Shown piece by piece: positions 55,027 to 63,183 of a stretch of DNA of 64,000 nt. Positions within the stretch are counted from its first letter, which is position 1; the number at the start of each line of letters is the position of its first letter. The notes under the pieces are model-generated. The model ran no database searches, was not told the DNA's origin, and worked only from the letters and a program-made list of their open reading frames with translations. Origin of the DNA: Pseudomonas abietaniphila (GTDB lineage Bacteria; Pseudomonadota; Gammaproteobacteria; Pseudomonadales; Pseudomonadaceae); contig NZ_CP155619.1 in assembly GCF_039697315.1 (NCBI RefSeq), forward strand, positions 1,860,001 to 1,924,000, written 5' to 3'. The position numbers were made by a program, and so were the translations under genes.

Positions 55027-55329
55027 ATGCCTATCGACCTCGACGAAATAATAAAAGCCCTGGCTCACCCGGTTCGCCGTCAGATTCTGGTCTGGCTCAA
55101 GGACCCTTATGCCTGTTTCCCCGATCAGGATCACTCGCTTGAAAACGGCGTGTGTGCCGGTCAGATCGACCAACGCGCGGGGCTGTCGCAATCGACCGTT
55201 TCCGCTCACCTGGCCACTCTGCAACGCGCTGGCCTGATCACCAGCAAGAAATACGGCCAGTGGCATTTCTTCAAACGTAACGAAGACGCCATTCAGGCGT
55301 TTTTGCAGGAGCTGACTCAGCAGCTTTGA
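55027..55329 (+). CDS. ArsR-family transcriptional regulator
   Basis: 100-aa winged-helix regulator (LAHPVRRQILVWL... CAGQIDQRAGLSQSTVSAHLATLQRAGLITSKKYGQWHFFKRNE). One Cys in the HTH approach and a PYACFPDQDH stretch could be a ligand- or metal-sensing site, but the typical CxC of arsenic sensors is absent. Probably represses its own operon (MFS exporter and xenB) until an electrophilic or quinone-type substrate binds, by analogy with the neighbours (inference). Confidence 0.86.
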   Translation: MPIDLDEIIKALAHPVRRQILVWLKDPYACFPDQDHSLENGVCAGQIDQRAGLSQSTVSAHLATLQRAGLITSKKYGQWHFFKRNEDAIQAFLQELTQQL

Positions 55330-55369
55330 GCTGACCGCTCTCAAACACCGATTTTTCAGGAGACGCACC

Positions 55370-56536
55370 GTGCCCCTTTCGCTACTTATTCTGGCCCTGA
55401 GCGCCTTCGCCATCGGGACGACCGAGTTCGTCATCATGGGCTTGCTGCCCGACGTCGCCGCTGACCTGGGCGTCAGCATCCCGGGCGCCGGCTGGCTGGT
55501 GACCGGCTACGCCCTGGGCGTTGCCATCGGCGCACCGTTCATGGCCATGGCCACCGCCAAACTCCCGCGCAAAGCGGCGCTGGTCACGCTGATGGGGATC
55601 TTCATCATCGGCAACCTGCTCTGCGCCGTCGCGGCCGATTACAACATTTTGATGTTCGCCCGCGTGATCACTGCGCTGTGCCACGGTGCGTTCTTCGGCA
55701 TCGGCTCGGTCGTCGCAGCCGGCCTGGTTCCGGCCAACCGCCGAGCATCGGCCGTCGCGCTGATGTTCACCGGCCTGACCCTTGCCAACGTCCTCGGCGT
55801 GCCCCTGGGCACCGCGCTCGGACAACAGGCGGGCTGGCGCTCGACTTTCTTCGCGGTCACCGTGATCGGCGTCATTGCCTTCATCGGCCTGATCCGTTTC
55901 CTGCCGGCCAAGCGCGACGAAGAGAAACTCGACATGCGGGCTGAACTCGGTGCGCTCAAAGGTGCCGGGATCTGGCTGTCGCTGAGCATGACCGCACTGT
56001 TTGCCGCTTCGGTGTTCGCGCTGTTCACCTACGTCGCGCCGTTGTTGGGGGAGATCACCGGCGTATCGCCGCTGGGCGTGACCTGGACCTTGATGCTGAT
56101 CGGGCTGGGCCTGACCGCCGGCAACATCATCGGCGGCAAGCTGGCGGATCGCCGCTTGGCCGCCACGCTGATCGGCGTATTCATTGCCATGGCCGTGACG
56201 TCCACTGTCCTGACCTGGACCAGCGTTGCGCTGATCCCGGCTGAAATCACCCTCTTCCTCTGGGCCACCGCCTGTTTCGCCGCTGTGCCTGCCTTGCAGA
56301 TTAACGTAGTGACCTTCGGCAAGGACGCACCGAACCTGGTGTCGACCCTGAACATCGGTGCCTTCAACGTCGGCAACGCGTTGGGCGCATGGGTCGGCGG
56401 CAGCGTCATCGCCCACGGCTACGGCCTGACCAGCGTGCCCCTCGCCGCCGGTGGCCTGGCGATCCTGGCGCTGATTGTGACCCTGATCAATTTCCGTCAG
56501 CGCGGCGACGGCGAACTGGCCGCTGCGACGAACTGA
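55370..56536 (+). CDS. MFS exporter, DHA1/YdhP-AraJ type
   Basis: 388 aa, twelve predicted membrane segments; starts LLILALSAFAIGTTEFVIMGLLPDVAADLG, the hallmark of the DHA1 drug:H+ antiporter subgroup (YdhP/AraJ). The loop motif PRKAA after helix 2 and the GxxLADRR motif after helix 8 fit. GTG start with AGGAG at 55358-55362. 40 nt after the ArsR gene and 58 nt before xenB, so all three are likely one unit, exporting a compound that XenB can also reduce. Confidence 0.88.
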   Translation: MPLSLLILALSAFAIGTTEFVIMGLLPDVAADLGVSIPGAGWLVTGYALGVAIGAPFMAMATAKLPRKAALVTLMGIFIIGNLLCAVAADYNILMFARVITALCHGAFFGIGSVVAAGLVPANRRASAVALMFTGLTLANVLGVPLGTALGQQAGWRSTFFAVTVIGVIAFIGLIRFLPAKRDEEKLDMRAELGALKGAGIWLSLSMTALFAASVFALFTYVAPLLGEITGVSPLGVTWTLMLIGLGLTAGNIIGGKLADRRLAATLIGVFIAMAVTSTVLTWTSVALIPAEITLFLWATACFAAVPALQINVVTFGKDAPNLVSTLNIGAFNVGNALGAWVGGSVIAHGYGLTSVPLAAGGLAILALIVTLINFRQRGDGELAAATN

Positions 56537-56594
56537 TTTCAACGCTTCAAAACTGCGGATTCACCCACTACCCAACGCATTGAGGATATCCCCG

Positions 56595-57644
56595 ATGAGC
56601 ACAATTTTTGACCCGATCAAGATGGGCGAGCTGGAGCTGGCCAACCGGATCGTCATGGCGCCGCTCACCCGTTGCCGCGCCGACGAAGGCCGCGTACCGA
56701 ACGCGATGATGGCCGAGTACTACGTGCAGCGCGCCACAGCCGGCCTGATCATCAGCGAAGCAACGTCGGTCACGCCGATGGGCGTCGGCTACCCGGACAC
56801 GCCCGGTATCTGGTCCAACGATCAGGTTCGCGGCTGGAGCAACATCACCAAGGCCGTTCACGCCGCGGGCAGCAAAATGGTGTTGCAACTGTGGCACGTC
56901 GGCCGTGTGTCGCACCCCATCTACCTGAACGGCGAGACGCCCGTCGCACCGAGCGCGATTCAACCAAAAGGCCACGTGAGCCTGGTGCGCCCGCTGTCTG
57001 ACTACGTGACGCCTCGTGCGCTGGAACTGGCTGAAATCGACGACATCATCGACGCCTACCGCGTCGGTGCCGAGAACGCCAAGGCCGCCGGGTTCGATGG
57101 CGTGGAAATCCACGGCGCCAACGGTTACCTGCTCGATCAGTTCCTGCAAAGCAGCACCAACACGCGCACCGACCGCTACGGCGGCTCGCTGGAAAACCGC
57201 GCGCGCTTGCTGCTGGAAGTGACCGACGCCGCCATCGAAGTCTGGGGCGCAGGCCGTGTCGGCGTGCACCTGGCACCTCGCGCCGACTCCCACGACATGG
57301 GCGACGACAACCTGGCTGAGACCTTCACCTACGTCGCGCAGGAACTGGGCAAACGCGGCATCGCGTTCATCTGCGCCCGTGAGCGCGAGCTGGACGACAG
57401 CCTGAGCCCACGTTTGAAAGAGGCGTTTGGTGGGGCGTTCATCGCCAACGAGAAATTCACCAAACAGAGCGCCAATGAGTGGCTGGCGAGCGGCAAAGCG
57501 GATGCGGTGGCCTTCGGTGTGCCGTTCATTGCCAACCCCGATCTGCCTGCACGCCTGGCCAAGGATGCTCCGCTGAACGAGCCGCACCCTGAAACGTTTT
57601 ATGGGAAAGGGGCTGTGGGGTATATCGATTATCCAACGCTGTAA
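56595..57644 (+). CDS. xenB: Old Yellow Enzyme-family ene-reductase (XenB-like)
   Basis: 349 aa FMN-dependent alkene/nitro reductase, the length of Pseudomonas XenB. Key features: STIFDPIKMGELELANRIVMAPLTR, FMN and substrate-binding Trp (LQLWHVGRVSHP), the catalytic pair HGANGYLLDQF, NTRTDRYGGSLENRARLLLE and the C-terminal GKADAVAFGVPFIANPDL. Reduces activated C=C bonds and nitro-compounds such as nitroglycerin, using NADPH. Start at 56595 with GAGGAT at 56582-56587. Regulated with the MFS gene by the ArsR protein (inference). Confidence 0.9.
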   Translation: MSTIFDPIKMGELELANRIVMAPLTRCRADEGRVPNAMMAEYYVQRATAGLIISEATSVTPMGVGYPDTPGIWSNDQVRGWSNITKAVHAAGSKMVLQLWHVGRVSHPIYLNGETPVAPSAIQPKGHVSLVRPLSDYVTPRALELAEIDDIIDAYRVGAENAKAAGFDGVEIHGANGYLLDQFLQSSTNTRTDRYGGSLENRARLLLEVTDAAIEVWGAGRVGVHLAPRADSHDMGDDNLAETFTYVAQELGKRGIAFICARERELDDSLSPRLKEAFGGAFIANEKFTKQSANEWLASGKADAVAFGVPFIANPDLPARLAKDAPLNEPHPETFYGKGAVGYIDYPTL

Positions 57645-57664
57645 TCAGCGTATCTGGATTGAAT

Positions 57665-57769
57665 GATCGTTCCTACGCTCCGCGTGGTAACGCAGCGACT
57701 GACGCTCCGCGTCCACTTGGACGCAGAGCGTCTTGGCCCTGCATTCCCACGCGAAGCGTGGGGACGATC
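57665..57769. repeat. Intergenic palindromic repeat unit
   Basis: GATCGTTCCTACGCTCCGCG at the left is mirrored by CGCGAAGCGTGGGGACGATC at the right, with an inner GACGCTCCGCGTCC / GGACGCAGAGCGTC stem (57701-57732). It looks like the short palindromic unit scattered in Pseudomonas genomes, different from the GTGGGAG REPs. The remainder of the 57645-57869 gap holds nothing else I can name. Confidence 0.7.
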
Positions 57770-57869
57770 ACAGATAAACCGTATGCACGGGTCCTGCTGC
57801 CGGTTCCCGGCAGATCGCGGGACAAAGTGGAGCGCCACCCCGGCAGCTCCTGCGCTTTGCTCAGAGCGC

Positions 57870-58730
57870 CTACTGACCCCGCGCGTTAATCTGCTGCGAC
57901 AACGTCTGAATCTGACTCTGCAAGGTATTGAGACTGCGCGTCATCTGCCCGCGAAACGCATCGAATTCCGCCGTGCTCGCGCCCGAAGAAGCCGCCTGCG
58001 CCGGACGATTGTCCTGCTCGCTCTTGAGCACAATCATGTCCTGCTCCAGACGCTCGATCGCCTGACTGTTATTACTCTTCTTCAAATTCGCCACATCGGC
58101 ACTCAGGCTCTTGAGTTCAGAATCCAGACGATCCTGCTGCGACTGCGACGACTTGCTGTCAGGCATCGCCGCCTTCAACGCACCCAGCTCGGTCGCGACC
58201 GTCTTCAACTGATCCTGCAACTGCTGATTGGTCGCCTGCTGCTGCGTCGCTTGAGCGGCAATCTGCTCCAGGCGCTTGTCCAGGCCGCCCTGCAACCCCG
58301 CAACGCCTTGCTGCTGCTTGTTTTGGTCAGCGAGTTGATCCTGCAACTGCTTGATCTGCGCCTTCAGCGCTTCACCGCCACTGTTGGCAACGGATTCAGT
58401 GGCGACGACCTTGCCGGAAATGTCCTGCAGGCGCCCCGCCGCTTCCTCGCTGATGCGCGCAAAGCTTTCCTGGGTGGCGACAAGTTGCTGTTCCATTAAT
58501 GAAACCTGCTGAAAACTCCACCAGCCCAAACCACAGAACGCGATGAACAGCGCCCCGATCAAGGCCCACAAAGCGCCCGTGCCCGGGGCTTTGACCTTGA
58601 CCACCGGTGTGGTCCGCGAATACACCGTGGTGCGCTCACGGGCACCGGCGGTCGGGATGAAGTCATCGTCGTCATCTTTGGCGCTGAGGCTCGGCACATC
58701 ATCGATGTCGTCATACGGATCTTTGCGCAT
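57870..58730 (-). CDS. Coiled-coil membrane protein of unknown function
   Basis: 286 aa. An acidic cytoplasmic N-terminus (DPYDDIDDVPSLSAKDDDDDF), one membrane helix near residues 75-95 (LWALIGALFIAFCGLGWWSF), then a long Gln/Ala/Leu-rich coiled coil (about 100-285). Conserved in pseudomonads as a hypothetical inner-membrane protein; possibly structural. Start at 58730 (MRKDPYDD). The 81-nt gap to the epimerase gene has no clear terminator. Confidence 0.75.
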   Translation of the reverse strand: MRKDPYDDIDDVPSLSAKDDDDDFIPTAGARERTTVYSRTTPVVKVKAPGTGALWALIGALFIAFCGLGWWSFQQVSLMEQQLVATQESFARISEEAAGRLQDISGKVVATESVANSGGEALKAQIKQLQDQLADQNKQQQGVAGLQGGLDKRLEQIAAQATQQQATNQQLQDQLKTVATELGALKAAMPDSKSSQSQQDRLDSELKSLSADVANLKKSNNSQAIERLEQDMIVLKSEQDNRPAQAASSGASTAEFDAFRGQMTRSLNTLQSQIQTLSQQINARGQ

Positions 58731-58811
58731 GTGTTTCCCTTTGAAGACCGCTGAATCTGAATGGCGGCAGTATAACCGCGACACGTAGGACCCTATGAAT
58801 CGCCGGCCGTT

Positions 58812-59810
58812 TTAAACGGCCTGGCCGTGCTGCGCCTTCCACCAGCCACAGAACTCATCCAGCGCGGTCCAGACGCTGACGTTGGGCTGGTAATCCAGAT
58901 AATACTGGGCGCGGCTGATATCAAGCGTGAAATCTCGGTTCATGACCTGCATCCCCACTCTAGACAGCGTAGGTTCAGGTCGGCCGGGCCAGAGCAGGCA
59001 GGCCGCTTCGTTGATCGCCGCCGCGCTGTAGGCCAGCCCGTACGAGCGATAGCGCGTGACAGGCGGCAACTGCATCTGACGCAGGACGTAATTGACCACG
59101 TCCCAGAGGGGAATCGGCGTGCCATTGCTGATGTTGTAGGCCTTGCCCAGTGCCGCCCCCGTCGCCAGCAAACTGCTGAGGATCGCCTCGTTCAGGTTCT
59201 GAATGCTGGTGAAATCGACCTTATTCAAGCCATTGCCGATGATCGACAGGCGTTTCTTGCGCTGCATCTGCATCAGCCTCGGGAAGATGCTGGTGTCTCC
59301 CGCGCCGGTGACGAAGCGAGGACGCAACGCAATGACTTCAAGCCCGAACTCCGTGGCGCCAAACACCTTTTGCTCGGCCAGGTACTTGGTCGCGGCATAG
59401 TGATTGTGGAAGCGCTTGGGAATCTGTTCTTCACGAATATTCAGGTGCGACTGCCCATCGAAATAGATCGATGGCGAGGACAAGTGCACCAGCCGGCGGA
59501 CATGTTGCTTGAGACAGGCTTCAACGACGTTTTCAGTGACCTGAACGTTGCCCTCATGGAAGTCCTGACGGCGTCCCCAGGTGCCGACAGCCCCCGCGCA
59601 ATGGACGACCGCCTCGACGTCGTCGCACAGGGCGTGCACCAGCTCTGGATCACTCAAGTCGCCTTGAATGAATTCGGCGCCGCGCCGCACCAGATGCTCA
59701 ACGCCCTCTGCTCGACGGCCGTTGACCCGGACGCTCAATCCCTGCTCCAGGGCAAAACGCGCAAAGCGTCCGCCGATGAAGCCGCTCGCGCCGGTGACCA
59801 GAATCTTCAT
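58812..59810 (-). CDS. NAD-dependent epimerase/dehydratase (extended SDR)
   Basis: 332 aa. N-terminal TGASGFIGGRFARF glycine motif, HLSSPSIYF and the YAATK catalytic YxxxK near residue 138. Extended SDR of the UDP-sugar epimerase/3-beta-hydroxysteroid dehydrogenase-like class; substrate unknown. Full length. The upstream gap to argP holds a REPIN. Confidence 0.87.
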   Translation of the reverse strand: MKILVTGASGFIGGRFARFALEQGLSVRVNGRRAEGVEHLVRRGAEFIQGDLSDPELVHALCDDVEAVVHCAGAVGTWGRRQDFHEGNVQVTENVVEACLKQHVRRLVHLSSPSIYFDGQSHLNIREEQIPKRFHNHYAATKYLAEQKVFGATEFGLEVIALRPRFVTGAGDTSIFPRLMQMQRKKRLSIIGNGLNKVDFTSIQNLNEAILSSLLATGAALGKAYNISNGTPIPLWDVVNYVLRQMQLPPVTRYRSYGLAYSAAAINEAACLLWPGRPEPTLSRVGMQVMNRDFTLDISRAQYYLDYQPNVSVWTALDEFCGWWKAQHGQAV

Positions 59811-59898
59811 TTACCGCTCCGTTCAAAATAAATATGCACAACATAGGCTCGCGAGGCCGGTTCCTGCACGGCGCAGGAATCTCTGGCGTCAGTGATCT

Positions 59899-59990
59899 CT
59901 GTGGGAGCGAATTCATTCGCAATGCGGTTTTGCGAACGACATATCTTCGCAGGCTGATCAGCCCTATCGCGAATGAATTCGCTCCCACAG
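59899..59990. repeat. REPIN (paired inverted REP elements)
   Basis: CTGTGGGAGCGAATTCATTC (59899-59918) and GAATGAATTCGCTCCCACAG (59971-59990) are exact inverted copies around a variable centre. Same type as 52359-52447, and distinct from 54749-54844. Confidence 0.85.
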
Positions 59991-60032
59991 GTCTTGCAAC
60001 CAACCAAGAAACCTCAGCGTCTGCACTGACGC

Positions 60033-60932
60033 TCACGGCGCTGCCAGCGGCACCAACCATTGACCGGCTTTCTTCGCCAGATGATCAGTCAACTGCGTCA
60101 ACAACTGCCCGCCATTGCGCCAATGATGCCAGTACAAGGGCACATCGATGCAGCGATCGCTCAACAATTCCACGAGTTTGCCGCTCGCCAGTTGCTCTCG
60201 CACCTGCAATTCAGGCACCAGGCCCCAGCCCATTCCGGATTCCGTCATGCGAATGAAACCTTCGGACGACGGGCACAGATGATGCTCGAAGCCGCCCTCG
60301 ACACCCAGCGAGGCCAGGTAGCGATGCTGAAGAAAGTCATCCGGCCCGAAGACCATCGCCGGTGAACGTGCCAGCGCCTGAGCCGTGACGCCATTCGGAA
60401 AATGCCGCGCGATAAAGGCCGGGCTGGCCAACGCACGATAGCGCATGGCGCCCAGCAGCAAACTGCGCGCCCCCGCCACCGGGCGTTCGCTGCCACACAG
60501 GCAGGCCGCCACTTCACCGGCACGCATGCGCTTGAGGCCAACGTCCTGATCCTCCACCACCAGATCGGTCAGCAACCGGTGTTCGGCACAAAAATCCCCC
60601 ACCGCCAGCGCCCACCAGGTGGCCAGGCTGTCGGCGTTCAAGGCAATGCGCAGACGTTCCGGAACGCCACCTTCGTCAAGCGCCGGGACCACGCTTTGCA
60701 GGTCTCGCTCCAGCAACCGAACCTGTTGAACGTGGTTCAGCAGGCGCCGACCAATGTCAGTGGGGCTGGGCGGCGTCGCCCTTACCAGCACTGGCTGACC
60801 GATCCGTGCCTCCAGTAACTTGATCCGCTGTGAGACGGCGGACTGCGACAGGCCCAGAACCTGGGCCGCCCGTTCGAAACCCGCCTGCTCAATGACCGCC
60901 GCCAGCGCCGAAAGCAACTTGTAGTCAAACAT
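60033..60932 (-). CDS. argP: LysR-family regulator ArgP (IciA)
   Basis: 299 aa. N-terminal winged helix (FERAAQVLGLSQSAVSQRIKLLEARIGQPVLVR) and LysR effector-binding domain. Matches ArgP, which activates argO when arginine is bound and is kept off by lysine. It is divergent from an ACT-domain gene and argO, consistent with that role. Start at 60932 (MFDYKLLSALAAVIEQ); the longer upstream frame has no family similarity. Confidence 0.9.
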   Translation of the reverse strand: MFDYKLLSALAAVIEQAGFERAAQVLGLSQSAVSQRIKLLEARIGQPVLVRATPPSPTDIGRRLLNHVQQVRLLERDLQSVVPALDEGGVPERLRIALNADSLATWWALAVGDFCAEHRLLTDLVVEDQDVGLKRMRAGEVAACLCGSERPVAGARSLLLGAMRYRALASPAFIARHFPNGVTAQALARSPAMVFGPDDFLQHRYLASLGVEGGFEHHLCPSSEGFIRMTESGMGWGLVPELQVREQLASGKLVELLSDRCIDVPLYWHHWRNGGQLLTQLTDHLAKKAGQWLVPLAAP

Positions 60933-60951
60933 CACTTTTCCTAATGAGCGA

Positions 60952-60982
60952 TGAGCATTATTGGTTTTTCTTATACCGCTCA
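60952..60982 (+). promoter_or_regulatory. Possible ArgP operator
   Basis: TGAGC (60952-60956) and GCTCA (60978-60982) form a dyad in the 96-nt gap between divergent argP and the ACT gene, of the T-N11-A type used by LysR proteins. Tentative; no footprint can be inferred. Confidence 0.3.
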
Positions 60983-61028
60983 TTGCCCGACACTCGCCAC
61001 ACAAACCTGCTTGCGACGAGAACATCCG

Positions 61029-61430
61029 ATGTCCGGTGAGACTTCCCTCAACGTGCTGCTGCGCAGCATGAGCCCACAACTGAACGACGGTGAATATGTG
61101 TTCGCCAGCGTGCCCGACGGAAGCGATCTCCAGAGCGCGCAGGTCATAGGCAGCTTCCGCGAGCAGGAGGGGCTGACCGTTATTGTTGAACGACAGCAGG
61201 CCGAATCACTGGGCCTCGCCTGCGGCTACGTCATGGCATGGATCACCTTGACCGTGCACTCGTCATTGGAGGCCGTGGGGCTGACCGCAGCGTTTGCCAG
61301 CGCGTTGGGAAAAGCAGGCATCAGCTGCAATGTGATCGCGGGCTTCTATCACGATCATTTGTTCGTGGGAAAAGATGACGCGCACAAAGCCATGACGGTA
61401 CTGCGCGAACTGGCCACCAGCGCCCACTGA
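61029..61430 (+). CDS. ACT-domain protein
   Basis: 133 aa. Two ACT-like beta-alpha repeats (LNVLLRSMSPQLNDGEYVFASVP; VMAWITLTVHSSLEAVGLTAAFASALGKAGISCNVIAGFYHDHLFV), a fold that binds amino acids. Between divergent argP and argO, so it may sense the amino acid that ArgP/ArgO handle; no enzyme domain is attached. Start at 61029 (MSGETSLN); the longer frame to 60951 is not supported. Confidence 0.82.
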   Translation: MSGETSLNVLLRSMSPQLNDGEYVFASVPDGSDLQSAQVIGSFREQEGLTVIVERQQAESLGLACGYVMAWITLTVHSSLEAVGLTAAFASALGKAGISCNVIAGFYHDHLFVGKDDAHKAMTVLRELATSAH

Positions 61431-61453
61431 TTCACTTCACGGAGCGATACCTC

Positions 61454-62056
61454 ATGTGGCAGAGCTACCTCAACGGCCTGTTGGTTGCGTTCGGCCTGAT
61501 CATGGCCATTGGCACCCAGAATGCCTACGTCCTGGCGCAAAGCCTGCGTCGCGAGCATCACCTGTCGGTCGCGCTGTTGTGCATTGTGTGCGATGCGATC
61601 CTGGTCGCCGCCGGCGTGTTCGGACTGGCGAATGTGCTGGCGCACAACCCGACATTGCTGGCCGTCGCGCGCTGGGGCGGCGTGGTGTTTCTGCTGTGGT
61701 ACGGCAGCAAAGCCCTGCGCCGCGCCCTGTCACCGCAAAGCCTGCAACAGGGCGACGCCGACGGTCAGCGTTCGCGCCGCGCCGTGTTGCTGACGGCATT
61801 GGCAGTCACCCTCCTCAACCCGCACGTTTATCTCGACACGGTTCTGTTGATCGGCTCCCTCGGAGCGCAGCAGACAGAACCGGGCGCCTACGTGGCCGGT
61901 GCCGCCAGTGCGTCATTGCTGTGGTTCTCGACGCTGGCGATCGGCGCAGCCTGGCTCGCGCCGTGGCTCGCACGACCGGCGACATGGCGCCTGCTGGATC
62001 TGATGGTCGCCGCAATGATGTTCAGTGTCGCGATGCAGTTGATCCGAACCGCCTGA
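61454..62056 (+). CDS. argO: Arginine exporter ArgO (LysE family)
   Basis: 200 aa, LysE/ArgO fold: GLLVAFGLIMAIGTQNAYVLAQSLRREHH start with the conserved GTQN, internal amphipathic loop, NPHVYLDTVLLIGSLG, and a final helix. Exports arginine (and canavanine) under ArgP control. Starts 23 nt after the ACT gene, so probably an operon. Ends 222 nt before sodB. Confidence 0.9.
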   Translation: MWQSYLNGLLVAFGLIMAIGTQNAYVLAQSLRREHHLSVALLCIVCDAILVAAGVFGLANVLAHNPTLLAVARWGGVVFLLWYGSKALRRALSPQSLQQGDADGQRSRRAVLLTALAVTLLNPHVYLDTVLLIGSLGAQQTEPGAYVAGAASASLLWFSTLAIGAAWLAPWLARPATWRLLDLMVAAMMFSVAMQLIRTA

Positions 62057-62161
62057 TTATTTACAGGCGCGGCGACTCATCAAAAATATCCATCATTTCC
62101 CGCGCAACGCTCTGGAACCTCTATCCCACACAGTTGTTGCGTGGTTATGGGCCGGACCCGG

Positions 62162-62170
62162 TGCTATGAT
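62162..62170 (+). promoter_or_regulatory. Possible extended -10 promoter of sodB
   Basis: TGCTATGAT (62162-62170) fits the extended -10 pattern TGnTATAAT and lies 108 nt before the sodB start. No good -35 is present. The long 5' leader would allow regulation at the RNA level, as known for sodB in other bacteria (inference). Confidence 0.35.
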
Positions 62171-62278
62171 CCAAAACCCTGCGCCGCAAAGAGTAAAAGA
62201 CTCTCCGGCGTATGTTCTGTCTGGCCGCCCGTGATCGGCCTTGCGCAAACCGCAACTGACCTGATTAGGAGAATTACC

Positions 62279-62875
62279 ATGGCTTTCGAATTGCCTCCGC
62301 TGCCGTACGCTCATGATGCTCTGGCACCGCACATCTCCAAGGAAACTCTGGAATACCACCACGACAAGCACCACAACACCTACGTCGTGAACCTGAACAA
62401 CCTGGTGCCAGGCACCGAGTTCGAAGGCAAGACCCTGGAAGAAATCGTCAAGTCTTCCTCGGGCGGTATCTTCAACAACGCAGCCCAGGTCTGGAACCAC
62501 ACTTTCTACTGGAACTGCCTGGCGCCAAACGCCGGCGGCCAACCGACCGGCGCACTGGCTGATGCCATCAACGCTGCGTTCGGTTCCTTCGACAAGTTCA
62601 AGGAAGAGTTCAGCAAGACCTCCATCGGCACCTTCGGCTCCGGCTGGGGCTGGCTGGTGAAGAAAGCTGACGGCTCCCTGGCGCTGGCCAGCACCATCGG
62701 CGCCGGCAACCCGCTGACCAGCGGCGACACCCCGCTGCTGACCTGCGACGTCTGGGAACACGCTTACTACATCGACTACCGCAACCTGCGTCCAAAATAC
62801 GTCGAGGCGTTCTGGAACCTGGTGAACTGGAAGTTCGTTGCTGAGCAGTTCGAAGGCAAAGCCTTCACCGCCTGA
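62279..62875 (+). CDS. sodB: Iron superoxide dismutase SodB
   Basis: 198 aa. Converts superoxide to hydrogen peroxide and oxygen in the cytoplasm. All four metal ligands are present: H27, H74, D157 and H161 ([26 protein letters not shown]), with the Fe-type residues around them. Start at 62279 set by AGGAG at 62267-62271. Monocistronic; ended by a strong hairpin. Confidence 0.97.
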   Translation: MAFELPPLPYAHDALAPHISKETLEYHHDKHHNTYVVNLNNLVPGTEFEGKTLEEIVKSSSGGIFNNAAQVWNHTFYWNCLAPNAGGQPTGALADAINAAFGSFDKFKEEFSKTSIGTFGSGWGWLVKKADGSLALASTIGAGNPLTSGDTPLLTCDVWEHAYYIDYRNLRPKYVEAFWNLVNWKFVAEQFEGKAFTA

Positions 62876-62901
62876 TTACCGCATCTAAGCGCGGTTTAGA
62901 G

Positions 62902-62929
62902 AAAAACCCGGCATTGCCGGGTTTTTTTT
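62902..62929 (+). terminator. Rho-independent terminator of sodB
   Basis: AAAAACCCGGCA (62902-62913) and TGCCGGGTTTTT (62915-62926) with a one-nt loop and a T-run of eight, 26 nt after the sodB stop. Confidence 0.93.
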
Positions 62930-63183
62930 CGCCTTCTGTTCATCCTTTATGTATTGTCAGAAAGCGATAGCGGACTAATATCAGTTTCGTCCGAATCGAT
63001 GAAAAGAGGCTCAAGTTCCGCGCCCTGTTTACCGACACAGTACCGATAGCCTTACTTGCCTGCATGTGGATCGTTATCTGAATGAAACAGGTCAGGTGTG
63101 TATCGAAACCTTGACCCCATGGCCTGCATTGCCAATGCTTGCATACAGTCACCCGCTATCAGCATGGATGAAGGAATGCCCAT

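Noticed and set aside
52359..59990. Repeated palindromes considered as a CRISPR array
   Set aside because: Copies are isolated, inverted in pairs and spaced by kilobases; they are REP/REPIN elements, not direct repeats with spacers.
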